Source: Dugong dugon
Lineage: Eukaryota; Chordata; Mammalia; Sirenia; Dugongidae
Reading direction: 5' to 3'
Assembly (NCBI GenBank): GCA_030035585.1
Contig: CM057472.1
Span: 93,121,601-93,185,600 of the forward strand
DNA: 64,000 nucleotides
The notes beneath the pieces are model-generated. The model had not been told where the DNA came from. It did no database searches and was given only the letters and a program-made list of their open reading frames with translations. Numbering within the stretch: the stretch's first letter is position 1; every line of letters starts with the position of its first letter. Positions 22,418 to 34,147 of the stretch are shown piece by piece. Position numbers and translations under genes: made by a program.

Positions 22418-24630
22418 GATATCCCAAAATATAGTATCTTGGAAAGACCCTTGGAATCCTATAGAAATAGACAGCTTTACTGAGACTTTAGTAAATTAGG
22501 AATACAAATATAGGCTTAATCTAGATTTCTCTGTTTCTCAAATAATCAGTTTAATAAAAATTATAGAACTACAGATTTCAGAAGACAGAGCTGTTAACAA
22601 AAGAAGAAGAAAAAAAAAGAATCCTAGCTATTTTTTCTCTCTCTCTCTCTTTTTTTTTTTTTTGGCTCTGACTACCTGCCTGGATATTTAGGTCATTCTG
22701 ATAGCCAGTTCATTCAAGGAATATGTCAGTTTAATTTATCACATGGTAGTTAATCAGGTTTGAAGACAGACTCTTAGGAAGACAGTTTAAACAGTAGAAA
22801 GGCAATAAAAACTTTAATCAAAAGCTAAGGCTATTTTCTAAGGAATACTTATTAAGTCATAATCACTTATTAATATTTCAGCTGCAAATATTGTTTATCA
22901 CAAGGTGAGTGCCTATAGTAGACCCCTGGACCCTCATAAAATGGGAATAAGGATAGATTGTCTTAAAGCCCCTGGAATTAAAGAGCACAGCGTTGTGTCA
23001 TCAGTACTTATGGGTTTTATGCCTTCTTGCAATGCTTTCTCACCCAAATAAAGTACAAGATAATATTTTTCATATTTCTCTTTTTTAATCCCCAGTGAAG
23101 AGCTATTTCTGCCATTGACTAACTTGGTGAATCTTCCTTCTCATCCGATCATCTGCTCTACTACCACCAATAGCAACTCCTGTACAAGTTGTAATAACTT
23201 TTTTTCCCTGGAATGTGGCATCTTGATAGTGTTGCTGAGTTTGAGGCCACACCTCTCATTCTTCTCCACGCATCCCTTCAACACATATTTAAATCATAGA
23301 ATTTGTATCAGATTTAAAGTGCACTTAGAACAACCACATGAAAAATGTGGGAATGCATTTTTAATTTTATTTCATACAGGAAGGCTCATCTGATGTCCTA
23401 GTATTTATTCCATTGTCTATAGTTAGGACAAATTTTCAGTTTATATAACACAGGGATTGAGCAAGTAAGCATGAAGTGTATATTTTCTATTTTCCAAATG
23501 GCAAAGCATCATTTTTTTCCCCTCCTAAATCATTGTTTTTGTATCCACTTCCTGCAAGCATGAGCTCAGGAAGTGATAAAGTTGACACAGTTGCTGATGG
23601 ATTTTTCAGTGGCTCATGCCAAGTTGTTTCCTGGTGCCAGAAACAATGGATCGGGAAATATGGCACGTGAAGAGAAAAATCTTATTGTTTTAAATAAGTT
23701 TTCTCTCTCACTTATGATTCTAAGCAAACATTTCCCATAATGTTTAAAATCCGGTTCTTCACTGTGATGGATGAGCCTACAAATGTTCAGATAGCTAACT
23801 CCACGCATAGTTTTCTTATTAGCCTAACACTTAGAAGCCCCAAATTATGAAATAGTTCAAGAAGTTCATAACTCTTTCAGAACAGATTAAATAAAACATA
23901 CTTTTGGAAGAAGGGGTTGGATCAAATAGAAAAGCAAAAAATGCCTCATGTTTTTGTGACTATGATTTCATTTAAAGCAATATTTATTCAATCCAGTTAT
24001 GAATGTATTATTGGCAATAGACCACCCATTTTTCACGTAAAGACTGCAGAGTTATATCTAGGGATCTCCTGGGCTTTGCCTCTAAGAAATACTTTGCAGA
24101 GTGCTAAATTATCTGTCCTTTCCATAAGGTCAATTAATGCCAAATATTGAATTGTTTTCCCACCTTACAATCAAATGTTTATTGATTTATATATATTTAA
24201 AAGTGTTTTCTTCTCTTCCAAAGATCCCAGGCTTCTATGGATTTTTGGTTGTTCTGTTATAATTAGTTTCAATTTTGGCCTGGATATGCATACTTTTTTT
24301 TTTTCTCAAAGATTGGAGTTAAGGTTTTTATGGGAACCCTGTAATCAACTGAATCAGCAGCCAAATGTAAACTTTAATAATATTATTCATGTTACATAAG
24401 GATCTTGTCAAATGCAGAGTTCACATCATCGTTTACATGAGAGCTGTTTAAATGAACATTCTAGAGATCATGCCAGTTGGGTTAAATTATTGTGTTTCAT
24501 TCTTAATGGTCAGAACATAAATTGATCATGAGCTAATAATTAAAAAGCACTTGGCTTCCCCTGGAAGAAACATACTACACGGAGTATCTTCTTCAAGCAA
24601 ACATGCTTACTGCATAAAAATGGAAAAAAC
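22418..24630. other. Unique DNA with a TC/T tract
   Basis: Holds a (TC)n(T)n low-complexity tract at 22631-22673. The rest is unique. A short frame at 23115-23393 has no recognisable features. No gene or repeat family identified. Confidence 0.35.
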
Positions 24631-24631
24631 A

Positions 24632-24826
24632 AACAAATTCATTGCAGTAGAATTGATTCTGGCTCATAGCGATGCTCTAATACAAAGTAGAAGTGCCCCA
24701 TAGGGTTATATAGGCTGTAAATCTTTATGGAAACAGACTGCAACATCTTTCTCTAGCTGGTAGTTTCAAACTGCCAAACTTTGGGTTACCAGATGGGTGC
24801 TTAACCACTGTGCAACCAGGGCTCCT
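24632..24826 (-). repeat. AfroSINE copy (minus strand)
   Basis: Tail side ATTCATTGCAGTAGAATTGATTC, centre GCCCCATAGGGTTATATAGG, head side AACCACTGTGCAACCAGGGC. Moderately diverged. Confidence 0.88.
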
Positions 24827-24877
24827 TATTTACTACACAACCACCTTGTAAATACAGGCCAAGTAACTGATCAACTC

Positions 24878-26354
24878 ACCACTCATCTATCAGTTTTTCC
24901 TACTATGGTGGCTTGAATGTTGCTGCAATGCTGGAAGCTATGCCACCAGTATTTCAAATACCAGTAGGATCACTCATGTTGAACAGATTTCAGCAGAGCT
25001 TCCAGACTAAGACAGACTAGGAAGAAGGACTTGGCAGTCTACTTCTGAAAAAATAGGCCAGTGAAAATCTTATAAACAGCAACAAAACATTGTCTGATAT
25101 AGTCCTGGAAAATGAGCCTCTCAGGTTGGAAGGCACTCAAAATATGCCTGGGAAAGAGCTGCCTTCTCAAAGTCGAGGTGACCTTAATGACATGGATGAA
25201 GTAAAGCTTTTGGAACCTTCATTCGCTAATGTGGCATGACTCAAAATGAGAAAGAAAAAAAAAAAAAAAGCTGCAAATATCCGTTAATAATCAGAATGTG
25301 GAATGTACAAAGTATGAATCAAGGAAAATTGGAAATTGTCAAAAATGCAATGGAACACATAAAGATTGGTATCCTAGGCATTAGTGAGCTTAAATGAACT
25401 AGTATTGGCCATTTTTAATCAGACAAGCATACGGTCTGCTATGCTGGGAATGACAAATTGAAAAGGAATGGTGTCCTGTTCATAGTTAAAAAGAACATTT
25501 CAAGATCTATCCTGAAGTACAAGGCTGTCAGTAATAGGATAATATCCATACGCCTACAAGGAATACCAGTTAATAAGACTATCATTCAAATTTATGCAAT
25601 AATCTCTAAGGCCACAGATGAAAAAATTGAAGACTTTTACCAACTTCTGAAGTCTGAAATTGATCAAACATGAAATCAAGATGCATTGATAATTACTGGT
25701 GACTGGAATGTGATAGTTGGAAACAAAGAAGGATCAGTAGCTGGAAAATATGGCCTTGGTGATAGAAAAGACATCAGAGATCCCATGATAGAATTTTGCA
25801 AGACCAACAACTTATTCACTGCAAATACCTTTTTTTTCAAAGCACACACAGCAACTATACACATGGACCTCACTGAATGGAATACACAAGAATCAAATCA
25901 GCTACATCTTTGGAAAAAGAGATGGAGAAGCTCAATATCATCAGTCAGAACAAGGCCAGGGCCTGACTGTGGAACAGACCATCAATTGCTCATATGCAAG
26001 TTCAAACAAGTCCACCATGGACTGCCAGAAGAATGACCAAATCTGTCTTGGAAGACGTAGAGCCAGAATGCTCCTTAGATGTGAGGATGGTAAGACTTCA
26101 TCTTACGTGCTTTGGACACGTTATCAGCAGGGACCAGTCATTGGGGAAGGACATCATGCTTGGAAAAGTAGAGGGTAATTAAAAAAGAGGAAGACACTCA
26201 ATGAGATGGATTGACACAGTGGTTTCAACTATTGGCTCAAACGTAAGAATGATTTTGAGGATTTGTGCAGGACCAGACAGTGTTTTGTTCTGTTGTACAT
26301 AGTGTTGCTATGAGTCGGAACAATCTCAAAGTCACCTAAGAAGAACAACAACAG
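24878..26354 (+). mobile_element. RTE/BovB-type LINE, internally deleted (1.48 kb)
   Basis: This is a non-LTR retrotransposon of the RTE clade in plus orientation. It keeps the 5' end, most of the endonuclease and the last ~300 bp with an (AAC)n end, but lacks the whole reverse transcriptase. The junction is near 26020-26045. CTGATCAACTC (24867-24877) and CTGATAAACTC (26355-26365) flank it with one mismatch in 11, so both outer ends are original. The reading frame is broken by substitutions and shifts. Related ends occur at 21344-21519 and 22055-22417. Confidence 0.85.
25458..26036 (+). pseudogene. RTE endonuclease remnant
   Basis: The frame from 25458 gives RNGVLFIVKKNISRSILKYK, then SNRIISIRLQGIPVNKTIIQ and IYAIISKATDEKIEDFYQLL, and runs into a stop near 25673. 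The frame from 25686 continues with IITGDWNVIVGNKEG (the GDWN block of apurinic-type endonucleases), then GRWSS/RTRPGPDCGTDHQLL, where the terminal D-H pair is the catalytic SDH-type motif. Order and content match the N-terminal nuclease domain of RTE ORF2, which nicks target DNA to prime reverse transcription. The stop and a disrupted block near 25830-25920 make it non-functional. Confidence 0.85.
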
Positions 26355-26365
26355 CTGATAAACTC

Positions 26366-27756
26366 CTGAGTGCTAGCAGCTTTGAGAAAATAACTAAAAA
26401 TAAATATTTAAATACTTGGTCATAGTTCTGTTAGTAATGCTGAACTGTGATTCAGTTTCACAAAGTTCTAGTTTTTCACAGTGTAGACCATTTTATATAG
26501 CACTTACGATTTCCATATTTTCTTAACCTTAATATTTCTAATTTTCACAATTTAATTTTGAAATTCATATAACTTATTACAATTAACTTCTACATTTAAT
26601 GTCATCTTCCTTTAAGGAATAACTGGTTAACCCTTTTTCCAAAAATATTTTTATTAATCGTTGAGTTTTTACAAAATAATACAATATATAATCTATAGGT
26701 GAAAATGATACATTTTAAAATAAAATATCTGTAAGAAATAAGTGTATTGCATTTATTATTAAATCAGCTTTCACTTACAGTAATACTTCGTAAACTGATA
26801 GTAATAATACTAGAATTACTTCAAGTATCTACATAAAAATAAATTTGCAACATTTATCTGGGTAATTCTAGAAAATTTCACAACATTTTTCATTTAAGCA
26901 AAATAATTCTTTATCTCATAGTGGAGATTTGGGGACTTTTTCTGTGCCTCAGTCATCACAACTTTGCTTAGAATTGTTGAACACAACTGAAATATTTATA
27001 ATTCAGATTTCAAAGCATGATTCCTTAACTCTTTTGCCTTGCAGTAATTTCCACAGAGACAGAGGAGGGGTCTAAAATCCAGACGATGTCCAGCAGTGTT
27101 TATCTTGAGAGGAACTTCTAAAACCAGTAAACACAACAAATACAAGAGAACACCCTGAGCAGCTCAATTCTCAGGAAGGAGAAAGTTTCCATCCCTTAAA
27201 CAGAGCAGAGATAGCGCCCATTTCTGTGGAATGACCCACCAAAAAAGAAATCAGACTGTGGAGGTTGCATCTGTTCGCCTCATATTTTAACTTTATTTTG
27301 GTGTGCTGACATTTGGACTGACTCTTATTGGTCTGGAATTAGCCTTCTTATCGTGTGAAACATCTGTACTGTATTGTTCCAAAGGATTAGCTGCCCACTG
27401 GGGATTCTGTGAAGTTAGGACAATGGAGGTCATTAAAGGTGCAAACATTTATTTTCCGGACTCTAGTTTAGCAGGGGAAAACCTTGCAGCGGATGGCTTT
27501 TTTGTTTTGTTTTTTCTAATCCAAAGCTCAGCATTCTTGCAAATACAACTAAACAGAAGTGAACCCATGCTGGAGTTGCTACACTGGAATCTGTGACTTT
27601 TAGAATTCAGAATTGTTTACCAGCTAGAGAAGAGGAGAGAGGAAAACAGGGAGATTATTCATGTCAAAGTTAAGAGTTGATAGCAATCTAGAGTGTACCT
27701 GCCCAAAGTGGGACTTGAGAAGATGCTGAGTGGTAGGGCAGGGGCATAGCCTTGGG
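26366..27756. other. Unique DNA
   Basis: No repeat family recognised. A 97-codon plus-strand frame at 27303-27596 has a hydrophobic start but no recognisable domain or splice context. I do not call it a gene. Confidence 0.35.
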
Positions 27757-28411
27757 TAGTATTTCAGCTTCCTAGGGCTGCCATGGAAACACACTGGTGG
27801 TGCAGTGGTTAAGAGCTACAGCTGCTAACCAAAAGGTCAGCAGTTTGAATCCACCAGGCGCTCCTTGGAAACCTACAGGGCAGTTCTACCCTTTCCTATA
27901 GGGTTGCTATGAGTCAGAATTGACTCGATAGCAATGGGTTTGGTCTTTTTTTTTTTTTTATAAGGCTGCCATAACAAAATACCATAAAGTGGGTGACTTT
28001 AAAGTACAGAAATTCGTTTTCTCACAGGTCTGGAGGCTAGAAATCCAAATTCAGAGCATTAGCAGAGCCAGGCTGTCTCTATGTCTGTTTGCCTTAGGGG
28101 AAGATCCTTCCTTGTCTCTTTCAGCTTCTGGCAGCCCCTGACAATACTTGGCTTTCCTGGACTTGCAGATGGATTTTCACAGGCAGTCTTCCCCCTCTGC
28201 ATGTGATTCTCTTTCTGTCTGTCCTTCTCCTTTATAACACGTCACTCAGGAGGGATTAGATGAGAACCCACCCTGCTGTGGTATGACCTCTTTAACTGAT
28301 AACATCTGCAAAGGAAAAGTCCTATTTTCCTAAACAAAGTCATATTCACTCATGCAGGGGTTAGGTCTTCAACATATATTTTTGGGGACATAATTCAATC
28401 CATAATAGATG
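27757..28411 (-). mobile_element. Solo LTR, MaLR (MLT1-like), interrupted by a SINE
   Basis: The plus strand reads TTCCTAGGGCTGCCAT, then the SINE, then GCTGCCATAACAAAATACCA, CAGAAATTCGTTTTCTCACAG and the end GGGGACATAATTCAATCCAT. This is the reverse of an ERVL-MaLR LTR. The outer edges are eroded, so they are approximate. Confidence 0.75.
27785..27961 (+). repeat. AfroSINE nested in the LTR
   Basis: Reads AACACTGGTGGTGCAGTGG at the head, CCTATAGGGTTGCTATGAG in the core, and AGCAATGGGTTTGGTC then T12+ at the tail. GGCTGCCAT on both sides (27776-27784 and 27964-27972) is a duplicated stretch of the LTR, proving that the SINE arrived later. Confidence 0.93.
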
Positions 28412-28615
28412 ATACTGTAAATTAGAATACATTTTTCTCCTGTGGTTTCCTGATTTACAATCAATTTTTATCTTTCTTTTGATCTGGTATCCCTAATCTC
28501 ATCAGCTGTCCTTTCTGCAAATCTCTGAAGAGTACAGTTTTTACTGATTTCACTGTGATATTTGACAGATAAAACCTGAGAGGCAACAGGATGAGCAGAA
28601 ATGAGTTTCCTTGTG

Positions 28616-28835
28616 GTTGTTGTTATTAGGTGCCATTGAGCAGATTTTTGGCTCATAGCGACCTCATAGCGACCCCATGTAACAGGGTAGAACTGCCATA
28701 TAGGGTTTTCTAGGCTGTAATCTTTATGCAAGCGGATCACCAAGTCTTTCTCCCATGGTGTCGCTGGATAGGTTTGAACTGCCAACCTTTTCGTTAGCAG
28801 CGAAGAGCATAACGATTGTGCCTCCAGGGCTCCTT
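28616..28835 (-). repeat. AfroSINE copy (minus strand) with a small internal duplication
   Basis: Starts TTGTTGTTATTAGGTGCCATTG and ends GTGCCTCCAGGGCTCC. CATAGCGACC occurs twice in a row (CTCATAGCGACCTCATAGCGACCCC), an 11-bp tandem duplication private to this copy. Confidence 0.9.
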
Positions 28836-28849
28836 GGTTTCCTAGTATC

Positions 28850-30540
28850 ACACATTGAATAAATGGTGGGGCCTAAATTTAAATTCAGGTTTCCTGACTG
28901 CAAAACATGATCTGTCTATATATCTTTCTATCCTTCAAGGCTGTTGTATTAGGACAAGTGATGGGTATGGTAGGACAAGTATAATAAATGGCAGTGGTGC
29001 TGACACATATGGATACTCAACCAAGTGGGCCATTTTGCAGTTCTACTTGCAGAATTAGTGGAACTCTTTAATGACCCATCTATTATTCTGCTCTGTTCAG
29101 ATCTCTAAATTGAGTTAGTTCTTATAAGGAATATTGGATTCACAGATGTTCATTTTATTACTGTGCTTCATATATATGTTACATATGTTCTATATATATA
29201 TAATATTTAATAATTAAAACAACTAAAATATATAAATTCAAATCTTAAAAAATATTGATTTATATAGCAAATCAATCTTTATATTGATTTATATAATACT
29301 AAAAAATAATAGATAACAGCTTTAAGAACTTTTACAACGAGGGAAACTATGCCGTGCACTTTATATTTACTTGCTCATGCAGATCTTCATGGAGGAAGTG
29401 GGAATGGAAATAGAGTAGAAAAGGAAAAAGGAGAAACAACATCCCAATGACAGGTTAGATTTTCAAATCAATGGGCAGAAAATTGTAATATATTGAAGAT
29501 GTTTATTAAAAAAAATGTAAATATGCTATCACAACCCATTGTGCACAGTTGTTTGGAAAATCATATCGCTGGTACTCATTCATTATTTATTCAGCATCTG
29601 TCACAAGCCTATGAATTCCATGACACATAATCATTCAAACAAGACTTGGTTCTTCTGACACCAAATTCTGTGTGTCTCAGATAACTCAAACAATGATTCA
29701 TCCATGTTTAAAAGAACTAGGAGGATAAATCAGCATTTGAAAGGCCCATCTCATGCCTGACTGCTTTTAAGCCAATTTAATTTACAGCACTTACTTAACA
29801 CTCTGTAACTTTCAAAACATAAGGTGTTAAACCTGATGTGAAAAACATACACATTCAAACACCCGCTCCCAATCAAGTACACACAATTACATACACACAA
29901 CTGAAGCAGTTGAAATTAAAACTGAATGGCATAGGTTTTCCATCTGATCAGCAATATGGGTTCTGTCACACCCTTCTGCATCTCTGGGGAATGGGAACTC
30001 AAAAGATGCTAAAGGGAATTGCACAGAGTGAATGAAAACCAAACGCAGAAATGATATCTCTGGCTTAGCAGAAACACGTTGTCATCCTCTACAATACCTA
30101 CTGTTCAAAAGCTGCGGCTAGAGAAGAAAGCTCTCTCCCATCCTTCCAACCAGGGATATCCCTGTTAAAGCTCAGGAGGAAGGTGGCTGACTGCCAGCTG
30201 TGCTTACTGAGGTGACATCATCCTTCGTGCCATTCTGCCACATGAATGACAGACATCTCTTTCCATTGGAGCACATTCCCCACAGGGTAGGCAATACCTC
30301 AAGGGTCTTGTGAGCCTCTACCTTAGCAGACATTCCATTTTAATGACATAGCTCCCAGTTGTTGAAAGAACAGCTTGAAGCTAAAGCACTAACAACAACT
30401 CTCCTAGCCATCTCTTATCTGGGCTAAGGAAATATGAATTTGTAAAACAGGGTTAAAGATAAGAAAGCTGTTCTTGTTTGAAACAGGTAACTGGTGTTGC
30501 TTGAAACACTACCTTAACGTATTCCTTGCAAATATCCATA
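28850..30540. other. Unique DNA with an AT-rich patch
   Basis: 29165-29300 is a TATA-rich low-complexity patch. The rest is unique. No gene found. Confidence 0.35.
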
Positions 30541-30625
30541 GCAGTGGCTCTCAGCCTGGAGCAATTTTATTTCCCTTCCCCAGGGGTCATCTGGTATGTC
30601 TGCTCTTTTAGCTCCTAGAAGCACA
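30541..30625 (+). repeat. MER5-like (hAT-Charlie) DNA transposon fragment
   Basis: GCAGTGGCTCTCAGCCTGGAGCAATTTTATTTC then CCCAGGGGTCATCTGGTATGTCTG follow the 5' end of the non-autonomous MER5 elements. Only about 85 bp is recognisable. Confidence 0.5.
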
Positions 30626-31025
30626 ATGGTCATCCTTGATTTTTCCTTCTCTCATAACCACCAATGAACCATCAAAACAGAAGCTCTATCTGTCCATTTC
30701 TCTTTTCCAGTTCCCTCACCCACACCTTGATTCTGACCACTTTTATCTTTTACCACCAAAACTATTCCCCACCATCAGTCTAGGTAAATAGATTTTTAAA
30801 ATACATTATATGTGAAAAATTAGAAAAAGAGCATTATAAACATTAGCAGTCAACATTTATTGCATAAAAGTATGTGCTCTGAACATCATTCTTAGTTGAG
30901 TTTTCAAAGGGTCTTTAAAGAGATTAGTGACAGTTCTGAAGGCAGGCTCTAACTTTCTCTGCTTAGTTCTTTCCTGTGCACCATTCTCACGACAGCTTTA
31001 AAAATACATAAAAGCTATATGCTTG

Positions 31026-31071
31026 CTCCCATTAAAAAAAACCTATGAGTCGATTCCCACTCATAGCAGCC
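31026..31071 (-). repeat. Severely truncated SINE (~45 bp) with duplication
   Basis: A run of A, then CCTATGAGTCGATTCCCACTCATAGCAGCC, is only the tail-proximal part of an AfroSINE. CTATATGCTTG flanks it at 31015-31025 and 31072-31082, though the first bases of that repeat may also belong to the SINE (CCCTATA). Confidence 0.65.
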
Positions 31072-31084
31072 CTATATGCTTGTT

Positions 31085-31315
31085 AGTGATTTGAATAATG
31101 ATAGTGATATTAGCTAAGCTTTTTTCAAAAAAATCAGGTGTCAGGTACTGGGCCAAATGACTTACCAACTTCAATGCATTTACAATTAGTTATGTTTTTC
31201 TTTTACAGATGAATAAATATAGTGATGCTAATTCTTTTGCCCACAAACACACAGCGAGTAAGTAGCAGAGCCAGGATTAGAATCTAGGCAGCAGACTCTA
31301 ATAGTGCACATGTTT
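31085..31315 (-). repeat. MIR SINE (minus strand)
   Basis: Reverse MIR core TTTTACAGATGAATAAATATAG and tRNA-side CACACAGCGAGTAAGTAGCAGAGCCAGGATTAGAATC. One of the best-kept MIRs in the window. Confidence 0.85.
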
Positions 31316-31324
31316 TGAAGTCAG

Positions 31325-32784
31325 AAATGCATACGTAAAAGATATCACATTACTAGAATGATCAACCCAAGCAAAAGAAATGGAAAGTATTAGATATAAA
31401 TGAGAAGTTCCTAATATTGATGTAGAAAAACAGTTGCCCATCATAGAACCTGGTAGACTTATTTTCTAACAAAAACCTTTCATTTATTATGTGGTCAAAA
31501 AGAGGAGACAGGGTGATATAGCTGTCAAAAAAGGTAAATGGGCTCTTTGGCTGAGTTAATTTGAAAAAAAAAAAATGTATCCTGAAATAAAAAGGCTAAA
31601 TTGGCATGGTATTCTGCACATGGTTAAAACATATCTGAAATGTTGAATTTGGTCTTGAATGATGTATTTTAAGTAGAGTTTAACACCTGGTTAGATATAA
31701 ACATATCTGAAAAGCATATCAGAGGAAAGATAGTTAAAAGGATTTGAATAACCCCTCTGTAAAAAAAGTTTTCATGAGACTCAGCAAGTTTCTCCAAATA
31801 GCTGAGAGCCATACAGGGAAAAAAAAAAAAAAGAGGAATTACACATTCCGTGTAACTCTTTGTGCAGAGTTACTACTTACTATGTAGAGTTTACAGTAAA
31901 CTGGATTTACTTTCAGTATGCTGAAGAAGACTACATTAGAAGCTCTCTGAATGGCATGAGCCAGCTAAGGAGATACTCATCATTTTAAGAATCGCAGCAG
32001 AAGCTGGATGACCACCTATCAGAACTATTGCACAGGTCATTTCTGCAGAGTGGGAAGCTGAAATCCACCAACTCTACAGTGTTTTCCATTTCTCAGACCA
32101 AGTCTTATGTCTGCATTTTGATGAAAGAAAAAGGAAAAGATAATCACTTTTATTCCTGATTCTATGCTGTGCTAGCCAAGTAAAATTATAAGTCAATATA
32201 AAATAATTTACAATCCCACTGATTCCCAAAGTCACTTCACACGCATTATATGCCACATGGAATGTGGGTAGAGCAGCCTATGTTTTATTGTTAAGGAATA
32301 TATAATTTTAAAGAAATATGTATTCATGCCTATTCTCTGCAAGGAAGATATTTATAGCCTGATATTATATTATAAAATACAGTTTATAAAGTTTTATTTA
32401 GCAGTTAGGACCCCATGGCAGATTATTAGTTTTGTTCTTGTATTTTACATAAAGTAGTGCTAATTTTACCAATTAGTGGAAAACAACCTAATTGGAGATC
32501 TAGAGGGTGTGGAATGCAGATGGAGGGGAATCTGGGTTTCATACATTCCTGCACTTTCTTTTACCAGATTATGCAGTGTGTCTCCTTTTTGAGAAGCTTA
32601 TCTCCGGTAATTCTCCATTGCAATCCATCATTAGAATAAGATGCTATGTTTATTAATTCTAATCCCCAAGCTTCTCACTTCTGCCTTTCTACTTAATTAC
32701 CTTCCTGTAAAATCAACAAGTAGTGTGTTGGATGTGGGTGGGGAAAAATGCATCAGCTCAGGAACACAAAGGATGACGTTTCTG
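31325..32784. other. Unique DNA
   Basis: No recognised gene or repeat. Poly(A) tracts at 31564-31575 and 31819-31833 are isolated. Confidence 0.35.
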
Positions 32785-32890
32785 ACCAGCTTTCATTATA
32801 ACCTAGCTGTGTGGCCCTCGGGTACTATGGATAATGTTTTGGCCTTTTTGAATATCACTAAAATGGAAATTATATAGTTTCTCACAAGGA
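32785..32890 (+). repeat. MIR fragment (plus strand)
   Basis: ATTATAACCTAGCTGTGTGGCCCTCGGGTA and then CACTAAAATGGAAAT match the MIR middle in sense orientation. Confidence 0.6.
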
Positions 32891-32980
32891 TGCAGAGCAA
32901 CCTAAATTTATTTTGTTGAATACTTGTTATCGCTGTGCGTTGAGCTCCTTCCTGGGTGTGGAGGAATAATGCAAACACCG

Positions 32981-33150
32981 AACAGAGACTGAACCGGTTG
33001 CTGTCTAGTTGATCGGATCTGACTCACAGTGACCTTACAGAACAGAGTAGAACTACCCCATACGGTTTCCAAGGAGCGCCTAGTGACTCGAACTGCCAAC
33101 GTTTTGGTTAGCAGCTGTAGCTCTTAACCACTACGCCACCAGTGTTTCCA
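32981..33150 (-). repeat. AfroSINE copy (minus strand)
   Basis: CGGTTGCTGTCTAGTTGATC at the tail side, CCATACGGTTTCCAAGGAGCG in the core, ACCACTACGCCACCAGTG at the head. GCAAACAC at 32971-32978 and 33153-33160 is a likely duplication. Confidence 0.88.
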
Positions 33151-33234
33151 AAGCAAACACAGTGCCCTGCAAAACTTTATCAGCTTGGAACGCAAACAGG
33201 ATAACAGTTTTCAGATACGGAATATGAACCCTCA

Positions 33235-33475
33235 AAGGTAGGATCTGCATTTTTATTCATCGTGTGTCTTCATGATACATCACAGTGCCTGAAATGTAGA
33301 AAGCACTTGATAAATCTAAGCTCTTTACATAAATGATCTCATTTAGTTCCCACTCAACCCTGACTTCAGTATTATTATTCCCATTTTACACAAGAGAAAA
33401 GTAAGACTTAAAGAGGGACAATTGGCAGAATTGGGACTAAAAATCAGGTTATCTGCATAAAAATTATGTATTACC
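33235..33475 (-). repeat. MIR / L2-like remnant (minus strand)
   Basis: 33325-33470 is reverse MIR (CTTTACATAAATGATCTCATTTAG, CCCATTTTACACAAGAGAAAAG). The preceding 33235-33320 (CACAGTGCCTGAAATGTAGAAAG) looks like a neighbouring MIR or L2 end. Confidence 0.6.
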
Positions 33476-33677
33476 AAGGTAATGCAGCCTAGTTCACCTT
33501 GGAGCCAGTTCTCTAATCAGTAAAAGCATTAATGGAAGAACGAACAAGTAACTAGATGATAAACACGTGTCTCAAGAAAAGATAACTTTCACAGCGGTCA
33601 GTGGGACAGAGGCATAACATGCCGACCATGCTATAATCTAATTTTAATCTGGGTTCTAGACTAATAGCTATGTTTTT

Positions 33678-34147
33678 TGAGAAAAATGTATTTTTCCTAG
33701 GAGGTCAAAACCAGGATGAGAAACCATATGCCCCAAGGAGTCTTAACAAAGTGATCATCTGCACCCCTCAAAGCACCCGTACTCCCGAAGAGTACGGTCT
33801 GAGTGTTGTTGCCAGCAAGATATTTCTTTTTCTTTTTGCAAGATAGACAAAGAAACTACAGGTAAGCATCTTGTGACCGTGACGTAAACATCCTGTGAAA
33901 CTATCTATAATCACTAACTATACTATTAATAATCAGTAACCAGTCAGAGTGTGATTATTACAGTATTAATTGATTTTCCTGTAATTGCTCTCCCTACAGT
34001 TATGTTCCTCTTTTTACCCCATAAGAATACTGGTATAAAGAAACTTCTCAGGACTACCTGGTTCCATTTTCAATTGCAATTATTTTAAACCCTTAATAAA
34101 CCTCTCTGTTTTAACTTGAAACAGAGTTCAAGTTTTTCTCTACAACA
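33678..34147 (+). mobile_element. Possible solo LTR (ERV1-like)
   Basis: The 3' portion looks like an LTR: CTTAATAAACCTCTCTG carries an AATAAA signal and is followed by a TTCAAG/TTTTTCTCTACAACA end with terminal CA. The 5' boundary (TGTTTTTTGAG or TGAGAAAAATG) is uncertain, no clean 4-bp duplication is seen, and no internal viral sequence is present. Confidence 0.4.

Noticed and set aside
27303-27596. 97-codon plus-strand frame with hydrophobic start
   Set aside because: No recognisable family, no flanking splice-like signals, AT-rich noncoding surroundings.
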